NCBI RefSeq assembly: GCF_000313135.1
Contig: NW_004457586.1
Span: 65,756 to 129,755, forward strand
Source of the DNA: Acanthamoeba castellanii str. Neff
Taxonomy: Eukaryota > Discosea > Longamoebia > Acanthamoebidae
Direction of reading: 5' to 3'
DNA length: 64,000 bases
Position 1 is the stretch's first letter. The number at the start of each line of letters is the position of its first letter. Made by a program: the position numbers and the translations under genes. Shown in pieces: positions 46,005 through 57,785 of this stretch. The notes beneath the pieces are model-generated. The model was not told the DNA's origin and ran no database searches. It saw only the letters and a program-made list of their open reading frames with translations.

Positions 46005-47027
46005 ATGTATTTCCTCGCGCGAACTTTTTCTCGCCTCTTTGGGGCCTCAGCCGCTAGCGCCACCTCCGCTCGCTCGACTCCCATCACGACTCCGGCGACC
46101 CCCTCAACCCCCACCACGACCTCCGCGACTTTGCCCACCCTCGCCTCGAGCTGTTTCGAATTCTTCACCTTCGCTCACGACCAACACCAACACCAGAAGA
46201 AGACCACAACCGAAGAAGATGAAGATCTCGGTGTGTCGTTTGTTCTCCTTTCCAACCACTTCGAGAAGATCGCCTCTTTCGACAACGATGAGGTCCGCCA
46301 GCTGGGAGACTTCTCCAGCCTCGCCTACCTCGACCGCCAGGCCAACCTCGGTGATGGCTCCTACAACGTGACGGCCTTTGCCACCGAGACCTCGTCGGGC
46401 TACGTGAGGACCCAGGGCCGCGAGGTGGTCCTCACCTACAAGGGCACCGACACAGCCACCGACTTCATGAGCGACTTCAACGCCTGGCCCGTGTCCGACC
46501 AGGAGCTCCTGCCCGAGGGGTTCATCCATCGCGGGTTCCTGCTGGCCTTCCAGAGCTCGTGGCCGAAGGTCGAGGCCGCCCTCCACCGCCACGCCGCGAG
46601 CCAGGGCCTTGGCGTGGCCAAGCTCAACTTCACCGTGTGCGGCCACAGCCTCGGCGCGGCGCAGGCCACCCTGGCTGCGCTTCAGCTGGCCCACCTCGGG
46701 GCCTCAGTCGATCAGATTCGGCTCCTCACGTTCGGCTCCCCGCGCGTCTTCTCGTGGGCGGGCGCCGCCTACTTTGAGCGCCTCGGGCTGGGCGGGCGCA
46801 CGCTTCGTGTGGCCGAGAACGGAGCCGACCCGGTGACGATGGTCAATCTGGGAAGCCTTGGATTCAAGCACGTTGGGTTGAATCTGCGCGTCGAGAAGCC
46901 CGCCGCAGCCTGGCCCCATCTGATGGAAGGCTACATGGCTGGCTTCTTGGCCCTCACGACTTCGACCTTCGTGCCGTCCTTCCCCCTGGGCTCCCGTCGC
47001 GCCCTTCTCCGCCTTCTCCGCCTCTAA
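46005..47027 (+). CDS. Class 3 (fungal-type) lipase, single exon
   Basis: A 340-residue intronless frame. The first ~45 residues are Ala/Thr/Ser/Pro-rich with basic residues (MYFLARTFSRLFGASAASA), possibly a targeting peptide. The Lipase_3 core follows: LGDFSSLAYLDRQANLGDGS, REVVLTYKGTDTATDFMSDF, GFIHRGFLLAFQSSWPKVEA, the nucleophile elbow FTVCGHSLGAAQATLAALQL, LLTFGSPRVFSWAGAAYFE, and an Asp in RVAENGADPVTMV. The His is likely in FKHVGL. It hydrolyses acylglycerols or phospholipids. It is unrelated in fold subclass to the lipase at 1391-3069. Its intronless structure and Thr/Pro leader are unlike neighbours. Confidence 0.9.
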   Translation: MYFLARTFSRLFGASAASATSARSTPITTPATPSTPTTTSATLPTLASSCFEFFTFAHDQHQHQKKTTTEEDEDLGVSFVLLSNHFEKIASFDNDEVRQLGDFSSLAYLDRQANLGDGSYNVTAFATETSSGYVRTQGREVVLTYKGTDTATDFMSDFNAWPVSDQELLPEGFIHRGFLLAFQSSWPKVEAALHRHAASQGLGVAKLNFTVCGHSLGAAQATLAALQLAHLGASVDQIRLLTFGSPRVFSWAGAAYFERLGLGGRTLRVAENGADPVTMVNLGSLGFKHVGLNLRVEKPAAAWPHLMEGYMAGFLALTTSTFVPSFPLGSRRALLRLLRL

Positions 47028-47186
47028 TAATTGTCAATTATCTCTTCACACTTCCACATAAAAGTGGAATCGTTTCTATCCTTCGACTTTCACGAATGGG
47101 ACGCCATCGCGCGCGCGCGAAACGAAAGATGGTCATACATACAACTGATGGGAAGGAGCCACGTGGTGTGCGCGGCAGAACTCGGT

Positions 47187-48776
47187 TCAGAGCGTGGTGG
47201 AGCAGTAGGAGGCGAGGAAAGGCGAGCGGTATCCGTCGTGGCGGTAGGTGATGGGGAAGAAGGTCTCCTCCATCTCCACCGAGCCCCATTTCTTGTATCG
47301 TCCGTAGATATACTGTGTGCGCGTGAAGGCATGTCTCTTCAGCGCGACAGCTCAACAGGGTTGGGAGAAGAAGAAAGGCGGGAGCGTACCCCAACGCCGG
47401 TAGGCTGAAAGGTGGCGTGGCTGGGGAGGAAGTGAATGGCCAGGCTCCGCCGTACTCTGGTCTTGTCCGTGTTGGGACCCGAGCCGTGCCAAGTCGGCCC
47501 ACTCTGCATTCATTTACTCGGGTGGTGAGGTGGTGTGAGGGCGGGCTAGGGCCGTTGTTGAGGGAGCGTACGTGGAAGGCCGCGCCGCCAGCCGGGACCT
47601 CGACGGGCACCACTTCAGGTCGCGGCAATCCCAGATGCTTGGCCGTCTGTGATGTGAAGCCACATGTAGAGATCAGCAACATCAATCAATGTTGGAAAAC
47701 ACTACAGGGAAAGAGGCTTCAGGAGCGCCCTGTACGTGGTCAAGCGATGCGCGATAGTCTTGGGCGGTGAAGAATGCGTTCTGCAGCATCTTGCTCTCTT
47801 GTGGCCACTTGTGCGAACCTCTGCACTCGGCAAGACGTGAGCGCGTGTAGCTGTGGGGCCATGGGAAGAGGAATTGCGCGTGCGAAGAGAAGCAGCCGTA
47901 CCTCACGTACTCAAGCGTTCCCGCCGTGCGCGAGGTGTCATCCAAGGCTATCCAACAGGTGATCAGCTCTCGGCGCTGGTGCATGTCGAAGTGTGAGTGC
48001 GAGCTCTCACGAGCGACCAGAAACACACACGAAACGAAAGCGTACAGGATTGAGGAAGTCAAAGTACGGAGCGTCCTAGAGGGCCGCACGCAAGTGAGCA
48101 GACAGGTCAGCATTCAACTTTGGTGAAGACGAGACAAGTAACTCCAGACGAGCTCAGGCCCCTACCTGGTGGAAGGAGACAGCCTTGGTGCCCGGCGGCT
48201 TCCACCATATATCGTCTTGGCCCACCCTGGTGCCCATCCATCCGGCTAGCTCCGCTGCCAACCGCCCCAGGCGCTCACTCAGCACCGCCGACGCAATCGT
48301 GTAGTCGCTCTTCCACTGTTGAACGTCCACAACAGCAAAAATGCAGCGCTTCATTATCCAGTGAGTCAGCGATCCTAGGTAGGGTGGCAGCGTACGCTGT
48401 TCACGATCTCGCGGGTGACGTCATCGCGGCCCATGCCTTCTCGCCAGTGCCACTCGTCAGGGTACACCCCAGTGTCGAACTCACCCCTTTCAATAAATTA
48501 ATAAATAAATAATTAAATAGAAGAAACGTGGATGTGAGGGGGGCACCTGAAGAGAAGGGGGAAGCGGTTCTTAATGGCCTCGGCCAGGCTGGGGTCGATC
48601 AATCTATCCACTACCAGGAAGCCGTCGTCCTGAAACTGGGCCTTCTGCTCTGGGGTGAAAAAGGCGCTGCTTGGGCTCAGCGAAGTGGCCAACCTCCGTA
48701 CGAAGCCCCCAGCGCGGCAGCTGCCAAGCCCCCTGCGGTGCCCCTGCAGGGACAGGGCCGCTGTCGTCCTTCTCAT
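47187..48776 (-). CDS. Phytanoyl-CoA dioxygenase-family protein
   Basis: The start ATG at 48774-48776 gives an Arg-rich, Ser/Ala leader (MRRTTAALSLQGHRRGLGSC) that fits a mitochondrial presequence. Then come FTPEQKAQFQDDGFLVVDRL, DDIWWKPPGTKAVSFHQ with DAPYFDF (HxD iron ligands), SRTAGTLEYVR, GSHKWP, TWHGSGPN (distal His) and RSLAIHFLPSHATF. The end is YIYGRYKKWGSVEMEETFFP, then TYRHDGYRSPF. The facial triad His-Asp...His and the Arg for 2-oxoglutarate are in place. The family hydroxylates diverse substrates, so phytanoyl-CoA itself is not proven. An AT-rich first intron (about 48486-48545) follows exon 1. Confidence 0.88.
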
Positions 48777-48900
48777 CTTCTGCGAGAGATGAAATTCCAG
48801 GGTAGCCCCGGGCAGGGATTGGGCACTCCCTGTGGCCTGGTGGGGTTTTGGTCGCAAACTCGGTCACACACAGACCAACTAGAGGGGTGGGGCAGCTTGG

Positions 48901-48908
48901 ATAAAAGG
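48901..48908 (+). promoter_or_regulatory. TATA-like box upstream of spherulin gene
   Basis: ATAAAAGG lies 43 bases before the cupin start codon, in the 174-base spacer shared with the divergent dioxygenase gene. Position and sequence fit a strong TATA element, consistent with an inducible gene; spherulins are induced on encystment in Physarum. Functional role inferred. Confidence 0.45.
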
Positions 48909-48950
48909 CAGGGATCAGAGAGCTCAGCACTTGACCACCACTCGGACATC

Positions 48951-49852
48951 ATGCAGCTCTCGTCGTTCTCCCTCCTCTTGCTGCTCTGCGCTCTTGCGTT
49001 GGCTTCAGGTATGCCCTCTCGCTCTTCTGGACGTGTGTGAACCGGCATCTCAGGCCTGCCTTTTGCAGCACAAACTACCAGCCCCGCCGCCAGCCGCGCC
49101 GCCAGCCCAGCCGCCAGCCCCAATACAGCCCTGATCACCACCTTGAAGACCGCTGCCTCCCAGGTGGACAGGGTGAATGCTCTTGGCGATGACTTCATCT
49201 TCGACTTCAGAGGAACACTGGGCGTGTCCGAGGGCCGGGGCGGCAAGACTGTGGCCGCCACCGCCCGGAACTTCCCCGCCCTCATCGGTAACGGCGTCGC
49301 CATGACCGTGGGCTACCTCGGGCCTTGCGGCATCAACCTGCCCCACACCCACCCCCGAGCCACCGAGTTCAACTTCGTTGCGAGTGTACGCTCTCCTCTA
49401 GCCGCTCGAGCGCAGGTTGGTTCGTGGATCTCATAAGGAATGTGGACGCACAGGGCGCGTTCGAGGCGGGCTTCTTCATGGAGAACGGGAATGAGTTCGT
49501 CATGACCAACGTGACGCAGGGCATGGCGGTGGTGTTCCCCCAGGGCGCCATCCACTTTGAGCAGAACATGAACTGCGAGCCGGCCGTCTTCGTCGCCGGC
49601 TTCAACAACGAGGACCCCGGCGTCTCCACCATCGCCTCCAACTTCTTCGGACTGCCCACTGCGGTGCGTTCTCACTCTCCACTCCTTCACATTGTTGCGC
49701 CTGCTCCTCACTTTGTGCCCTGTCAGATTGTGGGCGCGTCCCTGGGAGGACTCAACATCTCCTCGGTGGAGGACCTCAGGGCTATGCTGCCGGACAACCC
49801 AGCCTTGGGTACCGAGGAATGTCGACGTCGATGTGGTCTCTCGCTGGACTGA
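48951..49852 (+). CDS. Spherulin/germin-like secreted cupin
   Basis: Exon 1 is a signal peptide (MQLSSFSLLLLLCALALA). After an intron, an Ala/Pro/Ser-rich spacer leads to TLKTAASQVDRVNALGDDFI and the cupin core: GVAMTVGYLGPCGINLPHTH with PRATEFNFVAS (cupin motif 1: H-x-H...E), then GMAVVFPQGAIHFEQN (motif 2, His) and TIASNFFGLP. This matches germin-like proteins and Physarum spherulin 1, extracellular cupins of cysts and walls. The intron between the two motifs appears to be only about 32 bases (GTGTACG...GCGCAG). The last exon ends CRRRCGLSLD. It could be linked to encystment, which is inference. Confidence 0.87.
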
Positions 49853-50037
49853 TCTTCTCTCCCGATTGGTTATTGCTCGCTGCTGCCATGCGAACGTTTT
49901 TCCACCGAAATTTGCCCGGCCCTCTGCCTGCATTGTTCCCTGGAACTGCCATAGATAAAGACCCAGTTAAGACATGCCCGCGCTCACGCACACACACACA
50001 CTCGCAAACAACAACATCAGCAGCAGCAATAACAACA

Positions 50038-51055
50038 ATGGCGATGGAAGGCAAAGTGGCGGTGATCACCGGCGGAGGCAGCGGTATTGGAAAGTCGACG
50101 GCGGTGGTACTAGCGAAAGAGGGCGCCGTGGTGGCCATCTTCGACACGGAGGAACAGCGACTGCGCGAGGTGAAGCAGGAGATTGAAAACTCGATGGGCA
50201 CCGAGTGCTTCACGTTTGCTGGGAGTGTGAGCAGCGAGGTCGACACCATCAAGTTCTACGAGCAGGTGCGAGAGAAGTTTGGTACGACACCCCCCCCCGC
50301 GTAGACGCCACCTTGCTAACCCTGGTGAAGGCCAAGTGGACTGTGTGCTGGCAAATGCGGGAACGAACGGCACTTGGGCACCGATAGAGGAACTCACATC
50401 TGCTGAATTCATGAGCACTATCAACGTCAACCTCCTGGGCTCATTCCTAACGATCAAGTGCGTCTCCATTGCACAGTTCGTTTCATTTGTGTTCTAACAT
50501 TTAAATTCAATGTGCACCCTCGCCTCAAGGTATGCTGTACCTTTGATGAAGGAAAAGGGAGGATCGATAGTGCTCACCTCGTCCATCAATGGCACTCGCA
50601 CCTTCCTCAACACCGGTGCCACGGCGTACTCAGCCAGCAAGGCCGGCCAGGTTGGCTTCTCCCCACCACTTCCAGTTGACATGCATACTAACACACCTGG
50701 TCAGGTCGCCATGGTGAAGATGCTGGCAGTGGAGCTAGCTCAGTTCAAGATCAGAGTGAATGCAGTGTGCCCAGGTTACATTGAAACAGCAATGTGTGCC
50801 AATAGAAGGAAGGCTGAAGGGATCCGACTGCCATCTGAATACCCTGAAGGTGAGTCCTCACCATTGGCCACCTGCCTGTTATGGCTTCACTGGCTAACAC
50901 AAGACCGTGCAGGGACAATCCCATTGACTGGCAAAAAGGGAGCAAAAGCCCTGCAGGTGGCACACCTCAATCACTTCTTGCTGTCGGAGAAGGCAGACCA
51001 CATTACCGGCACAGAGATGTACATCGACGGAGCCGAGTCCCTCTTTGGGCCATAA
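50038..51055 (+). CDS. Short-chain dehydrogenase/reductase (classical)
   Basis: MAMEGKVAVITGGGSGIGKS carries TGxxxGIG. Later motifs are FDTEEQRLREVKQEI, VDCVLANAGTNG (NAG), GGSIVLTSSINGTRTFLNTG and AYSASKAGQ (YxxxK intact), VRVNAVCPGYIET-like (IRVNAVCPGYIETAM) and GTEMYIDGAESLFGP. All catalytic residues (Ser, Tyr, Lys) are present, unlike the SDR at 22790-23961. It is an NAD(P)-dependent oxidoreductase of unknown substrate. A C9 run lies in an intron (50290-50298). The exon region 50708-50990 is markedly CpG-poor while its frame stays intact. The stop is 45 bases from tRNA-Asn. Confidence 0.9.
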
Positions 51056-51099
51056 GGCAGCAATTATGAATGCAAGCGAAAAATTGATCCAAAAAGAAG

Positions 51100-51172
51100 C
51101 TCCCCGGGCAGGGTTCGAACCTGCGACCTCACGGTTAACAGCCGTGCGCTCTACCAACTAAGCTACCGAGGA
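51100..51172 (-). tRNA. tRNA-Asn (anticodon GTT)
   Basis: A 73-nt cloverleaf on the minus strand. The acceptor TCCTCGG/CCGGGGA has discriminator G. The anticodon loop is CTGTTAA (anticodon GTT) on stem CACGG/CCGTG. The T-arm GCAGG-TTCGAAC-CTGC is standard. The minus-strand 3' flank has T5 at 51091-51095. No intron. Confidence 0.97.
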
Positions 51173-51329
51173 CTGCTGATGCGACGTTCACCCAACGATT
51201 TACAGATAGGCGCTGGAGGTTGCTAGGCGATGGTAGTGAAAACGAAAACCCGAAAAGAGAACTCCTCGTTCGGCAGCTGAAGAAGGCCACAACAAGCTCA
51301 AGTTTGAAGTGATTTCATTCAATTGAACC

Positions 51330-54272
51330 ATGTTCAATAGGCGAGACAGGGCATCGAGAGACCTTTCGTCCTCATCTTCGAGCTTGTACGAAGCGTTCGG
51401 CAGCAAGGAAGGTAGACGAAGCACCCTTTGGGCAAGCGCCAGTAGTACACATTCTCACCTTACCTCATCCAATTCAGAGGACGAGGATCTTTCCTTGGTC
51501 AGGTCGTACCTGCAGCACGGCCAACGCGCCTCCATCTCGGTACTCCCGACGTGACCTCGTCCTCGTCGTCGTGCATCTCTCGGCCGAACAATATTTATTT
51601 CCTTTTTTTAATTTTAATTTAAAAATTATTATTTATTTTAGTCCGAAGGCGCCTGGGAGCGGGAGCACAAGGAGAACAATGACGAGCGGCAGCGGCGGCG
51701 CAGCGTGGCCCTCGAGCCGGGTTTCGCGCCCGCCTCCATCTTCTCCTCGAGCAACATCAGGCACGGTTCATCCCCACCGTACCACCCCGCTCACTCCCTC
51801 CCTCCCCCTTCTGTGTGCTTGCTCGCGAGCGCCTTGCTTGTGTGGTCTACTGCCCACAGCTCAAAGCTTGCCTCTCCTGACCGTCACCACCACCACCACC
51901 ACCCCACCATCACCACCGCACCACCACCGCACGCTGTGCAGGAACTCGACCCGGCTGGAGGGGATGCGCGACGACGTGGGCGGCTCTTCGGGTCCCGCGC
52001 AGCCGCTGCGCGTGTCCCAGTTGATCGGCCACGTACGTGCCCTGCGGCGCCCGCCGGTATATAGCTGCTCACACCGACCGCACACGCACACGCACCACCG
52101 CACACACACACACCACACACACGACAACAGGACCAGGCGGGAGGTCCCGACCTGCGTGCCTCGGCGATCAACGAGCAGGTGCAGTCGTTCCAGCAGATCC
52201 TGGAGCAGGGACAACAGTCGCGCCTCACCCCGGCGCAGACCAACGTCATCAGCATCCACCTGGGTACCCACCGCACACATCGCGCTCCCCAGCGCTGCTC
52301 GGCCTTTCCCCCGCACTCACCACTCGTGTGTGCGTGTTGTGTGCGTGTTCGAACGACGCAGGCAACTTCGGTCAAATGATTTCCAAGCTCGAGCTGCTCA
52401 TCGACCAGCACATCGACGAACCCGAGCGCTTGGGCACATTGCTGATGCTCCACGAGAGCATCACCGACGCCATCAAGGCCTACGAGGCCACCATCGTCGC
52501 GTAAGCATTACTCCCCCCCTACGAGCAATGCGCAGGTGGTAACCGGGGGGCGCTGCTCGCACGTGCAGTCAGTACTCCGATCCTGCGCAGGACGAATTCG
52601 CGGGTTTCAGTTTTGACTACCACGCGTGGGAGGAGGACCAGCAACGGCAGCAGCACGAGGACACCAAGGAGGAGTCCGAAGAGGAGGACGGTACGCAGCT
52701 TCGCCACCCCCCCAACCTCTTCTCTCTCGTCGTAGCTCACTTTCTCTCTCTCTCTCTCTCTTCTGGTGGGGCGCAGATCTGGACGAGGAGGACGATGAAG
52801 ACCACGAGGGCAAGGAGGAGAAGGAGTGCCTCATTTGCATGGACGACTTCTGGTATTTTTTTTTTCTATACTACTGCCAGCCGGAGAACATCAACCTCGT
52901 CGCGCGCCTCGCCTTTGGCCTCGGTGTAGGTGTTGACGGCGAGGGCGCGTGTGTATGGTGTTCAGGTGGCCGGGCAAGCGTGGATACCAGCTGAAGTGTG
53001 GGTGTCTCTACTGCAAGGCCTGCCTCAGAGGCAACTACGACGTGTGCGAATCGCTTGCCCCTTCCCCCCTTAGGCCTTCATTTGTGCGTTCGCTGCGGCC
53101 AACCGTCTAACGAGGTTCCCATCCGACGAGCAGGCTGATCAACGACGGCAAAGTGCTCAAACTGACTTGCCCCAACCCCACCTGCGCTGCTGCTGTACGC
53201 CTCTCTCCTCCCAGCGGTTCGTACCTTGGCGGCTCACAGAGGCTGATGCGGTCCATCCGCCGGGCGCCGTGTGTGCGTGCTGTGGTGTGAACATAGGTGG
53301 AGGAGGACGATCTCAAGAACATCCTCACCAACAAGCAGTTCGTGAGGTACCAGCAGTTCTACCTGCTGGCCTCCCTCCGCAACGATCCCACCGTGCGCTG
53401 GTGCCCCAAGTACGGCCTTGCCGCTCCGCCTCACCAAGCCAGGCACTCCTGCTAACTCTTTCTTGTTCTGGTTTTCCTCAGGATTGGCTGTGAGACGGCA
53501 GCGCATGGCTCAGAAGAAGATTGCCACATGAAGTGTTCATCGTGCTGTACGCTCCCCCACCGGCTCAGCCAACTTTGCAGGCTAATTCAAGGTCTCCTGG
53601 TTCGTCCAGCGACCGAGTTCTGTTGGAAGTGCAACTTGGAGTGGCACGAGGGAATCACCTGCGAGCGAGCTAGACGCCAAGCGCAAAAGGGCAAGAAGAA
53701 GATGACCCGTGCGGAGAGGAAGGTTAGTTGCTACTGGCCCGCATCGCATTCAACGTAGTTTACTGCCCCCACTCACTCTCGGCTTGTTCAACAGGCCGAG
53801 CGGTATATCAAGAAGAAAGCTCGACCCTGCCCGAAGTGCAAAACGCCCATCCAGAAGAACGACGGGTGCAACCACATGACGTGCCAGGGCTGTCGCTGTA
53901 CGTTCGCCCCCGCTCGCATGCGCCCTTACGTGTGTGATGGCTCATTTGAACATGCGTGTTAGATCAATTCTGCTGGATCTGTATGGGCGAGTTCCAGAGC
54001 TACGACCACTTCTCGACTGGCAAGTGCAAGGGCCTCCAGAACTGGTCCTCCCACTGGACCAAGTACGGCGCCTACGCCGGCATCGGCGTCGGAGTGGCCG
54101 CCGGCGTGGTCGTGGTCACGCCCATCGTTATCGGTGCGTCGACTCCCCTTCTCCATTCCCCTCTCACCGGGGCCTGCTTTTCACACCCACGCCCCTTCCT
54201 TCATCAGGCCTGGGCATCCCCGCGCTGGCCATCGGTCTCCCGATCTACGGCGCCTACAAGCTGGCCTCCTAA
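51330..54272 (+). CDS. RBR E3 ubiquitin ligase with GAT-like N-terminus and C-terminal membrane segments
   Basis: Exon 1 (MFNRRDRASRDLSSSSSSLY) is Ser-rich. After an AT-rich intron a helical region follows: INEQVQSFQQILEQGQQSRL, FGQMISKLELLIDQHIDEPE and LLMLHESITDAIKAYEATIV, resembling the three-helix GAT domain of TOM1/GGA. An acidic linker leads to RING1 (CLICMDDFW..LKCGCLYCKACL). The IBR follows (FYLLASLRNDPTVRWCP, then CSTEFCWKCNLEWHEGITC). RING2 is CPKCKTPIQKNDGCNHMTC, with the presumed thioester Cys in DGCNHM. The C-terminus has two hydrophobic segments (VAAGVVVVTPIVIGLGIPAL). One intron near 51760 needs a GC donor. Catalytic RBR is firm; the GAT label is tentative. Confidence 0.85.
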
Positions 54273-54489
54273 TTATAAGCAGAGACTCGGCTGGGCCACA
54301 GTCAGCCTCATTGATGTGAAATGCTGTGGACGAAGGTTGGCTTGCCGCTGCCGCCAGGGCTGTGTTTGGGGTTTACCGAACGGGTTGCGTCGAAATGTAC
54401 ACTTACTTGACAACCGCGAGAGGAGGGGGTGGGAGGCTGAACGGGGCTGCTGAGGCAGCCGGTGCGGCGAAAGCGTTCAGTGTGGTGGC

Positions 54490-57400
54490 TCAGTCCGAGC
54501 CCGAGTGGAAGGCGAACACGTCGTCGAACAAGTCGGCTGCCTTCTTGGCCTTGGTCTTCTGCAGCGGGAGACGGCGCTTCCTGATCACCTGCGCGAAAGG
54601 AGAGTATGTCAGTCGCGAACACCACAAGGATACGCAAAAGCCCAAGGGCGCACCTTCTTCGCCTTCGGGCCTGTAATGGGTGTCTCCTGCTCGCCATCGA
54701 TGGTCTTACTGGTGGCCTTACGCGCTTTCGCCGTCGGTGTCGGTGCCTGCACACTCACACGCTCAGTGCTGATGGTGATATCGCGCGAGCTTCATCGTGC
54801 TGCTGTACCTTCTTGGTCGTTCTGCGCACCGGGGTCAGGCGTCTACGCTTCTTCGTGTCGGGTGTGGACTCTTCCTCCTTCTCCTCTTCGGACTCGTTCG
54901 ACGGATCGGGGCACGCCGGCAGGTCTCTGCCAACCTGGGTTATGTTCACCTTCGCTACAGGAGCTAGCAAATGTCCGTTATAACTTGCGAGTGCCTCTTT
55001 GTGTGTAGGGCAGTGCGCGAGTAGAGCAGAGCACCTTCGTCCTGCCCTTGCTGCTGTAGCGCGACGATTTTCGCTTCCAGAGCTCCTCTCGCCTCCTCCA
55101 TTCTGGTGATCTTCATGGTGAGCTGGGTCCTCTCCTCTTCGGCGACAGCTGCCTGGCGTAGGAGCTCCTCGGCCATGGTGCACTTGGATCTCTCGAGAGT
55201 CAGCAGATGCTCTTGAATGGCTCTTTCCTATTGTGGGTAGCACAGTAAAGGACGAGTGAAATGCAATCCGTGACGAGGGCAAAAGGTCAAGGCACCTTCT
55301 CGTGTAGCGTCTCCTGCAGCTTCTGGAGTTGCTTTTTGAGCTCCCGCTCTTTCGCATCACGCTCGGCGCTGAGTTGTGCGAAGGCTTCGTCGGCCCTGTT
55401 TTGCTCCTGCGAGCGAGTGCGTCGGTTAACGTGGTTGGTCAATTGCCGATGGGAATCAGCGGGATGCGTACCATATTCAGACGGTCACCGATCTCCTCGA
55501 GCTTGCGCTCTTCTTGCCTCACAGCACTTGCCAGCACTTCGTTATTGCGACGAGCCTCGTCCAAGAGAGTGGCGAGCTTCCTGCCTTCGTCGGTCTTCGC
55601 TTGCAGTTCCTCCTCGACTCTTGCGCGTGCCTCGTGAGCGGACGCGACGGTCTTCTGGAGCGCATCGAGGTTGCTTGTGGCAGCGCCCAATCTTGACTAA
55701 AGAGCAAACTGAGTAAGCGGAAGAAAGAGAAGATCTTTCGAGCACGTAACGCGGTACCTCCAGGTCGCAGGCTCGCTTCTTAGTGGCTTCGTGATCGAGC
55801 AGCTCTCCGCGAAGCAGCTGGACCTCGTGAAGCATGTTCGCGCTTCCTGCCTGAAGCGAGCCGAGGTCGCTCTCTACGAGAGCCGTTGCAGCTTGCTGGT
55901 GCTCCAGCCGTGCCCGCATCTCAGCAGCAACCTCTTCTGCCTTAAGGTAGGGTCAACAACTGACTGTGTCGACGTCGGTGTATGTTTAAGGTACCTTTTT
56001 GCGTTCCGCTTGCTCGCCCTCGAAGAGTGACCGGACTTCGGCCGATTCGGTTTGTAGTTCGAGGATCAGTAACGCTTGCTCGTCCCTTTCACTTGCCAAC
56101 CGCGCAGTCTGCTCCTTCGACGAGTCGAGCCACTGCTTTAGTTCTTGCAGCTCAGCCAGAAGGTCGCCCTTGGAAGCTCTCAGGTCATTGTTCTCGCCGT
56201 TAAGTGGTCGAACCTAAACAGCGTAGTGAGCCTCGATAACGACTAGAAGAAGAGAAACCAAGAGACCTACGTACCGCTCCTGTTGACGCTCAAGCTGCTC
56301 TTCAGAGGCACGTAGCTGTTCGTTGAGGCTAGCTATCTCAGCATTGCGAGCATCGTTGCTTTGGCTGAGGGTGTCCACTTGACAACGCAGAACCTCGATT
56401 TGGCTCGTTAAGTCGGCCTGTTGGCCGAGCAAGGCGTCTCGCTCCCTTTCCTGAAGGGAGCGCATCAGCGAAGAGGCTTCCGAAGAGTGAGGGAGAGATC
56501 GACCGGTACCGCTGTTTCAGCCTGCTCCTTGAGGGCTTGCGAGAGGCCATTGCCCTTGACTGTGCTCTCCTCAAGGGCAGCACGAAGACTGGCCACTGTC
56601 TCTTGATGTTGTGAGAGCACGGATTGAACTTGCTTTAAGGAGTTTCGGTAGTGTGTAGCCTTCGACGTGAGCTTGGTCATCGCTTCGGCTTCGGCAGCAA
56701 TCTGGCCTTGCAAGCGACCTGCCGTAAGAGATTGTGAGCACTGGTCTGTCTTTCAGTTGCGCAGGTGCCAAGAACGAACCTTTGTCTTGGTCAGATTGCG
56801 AGAGCGTACGCTTCGACTGCTCGAGCGCAGCTTCGAGCTGCCCAATTGCTCGCTTACGCTGCTTCGCGCTCTCGTCGACTAGCAGACGAACGGATGAGTG
56901 TTGAACGGTATGACTGAAGTGCTCGATACGTACGCTCCGTCAGTTTCTTCAGGTGCTCGGTCTTCCATTGCAATACAAGCCTCGCTTCGGCTTCCAGAGA
57001 GGCAACCGCTTCTTCCTGCAGCTTCATCTGCTTCGCGGTGACGCTTACATCTTCATTCGCTGCAGAACGTAAAAGAAAATTACCGACTGCTGCGAGACTA
57101 AAGCGTGAGGAAGGAGCAGTACCTGATTGAACTCTCTCGCCAAATGTAGTCACGGTCTCCTTGATGCAGTTGCACATGGTCTGCGTGGTCTTGACCTCGA
57201 ACTCGAGAGACGACAGAAGCTTCTGCTGATGCTCGAGCATAGTCGTTAGCTTTACGTTCCGCTCTGAGTACTTAGCGATGCAGTCGGCCTGGTCTCGAAT
57301 GATGCCCTCTGACTTGCTGAGCTTGTGCTCGAGCAGCCTCATGTCGGTATGCGACGTTACTTGACCCTTCATCAGTTTCTCTAGGAGAACGTGGCGTTAG

Positions 57401-57558
57401 CGTTGGACTTCTCGAACCGATACCAAGCGGAGCGAGAGGGCAGAAGTACCGGCAGCTCGCTTCAAGCTCTCATAGCAGGCCTCCTTCTCGCCTACCGTGC
57501 GCGGGTTCTCGGGCTCACCATCACCTCCCCCACAGTCCTTGTCGCGCGATGGTTCCAT
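54490..57558 (-). CDS. Long coiled-coil protein
   Basis: The start is MEPSRDKDCGGGDGEPENPR (ATG 57556-57558). Roughly ten exons of heptad-rich sequence follow: HTDMRLLEHKLSKSEGIIRD, EDVSVTAKQMKLQEEAVASL, LRSLQERERDAL, IEVLRCQVDTLSQSNDARNA, MLHEVQLLRGELLDHEATKK, ELQAKTDEGRKLATLLDEAR and MAEELLRQAAVAEEERTQLT. The C-terminus is basic (KKRRRLTPVRRTTKK, then VIRKRRLPLQKTKAKKAADL), a bipartite-type nuclear signal, ending FAFHSGSD at TGA 54490-54492. There is no motor, SMC head or other globular domain. It could be a nuclear or centrosomal scaffold; the family is not recognised. Confidence 0.75.
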
Positions 57559-57785
57559 ATCGAGAAGTGAAGGTCGCTTGGGTCTTGTAGCGGAAGTCGA
57601 GCGGAGCTGTAGCTTCGTGGTTCGCACCGTACGCGGGCAAGAAGGTGAAGTGACCAACCCTCGACTTACCTTTTCAAGCTCGTTTGCCGGCGGGATTGTC
57701 CGGATTTATCCGGCCACCTGTTCGCGCAACATCCCCCGATCCAGAAAGAAGACATAAGGGGAGAGGAGGGCGAAGGAGAACCACC

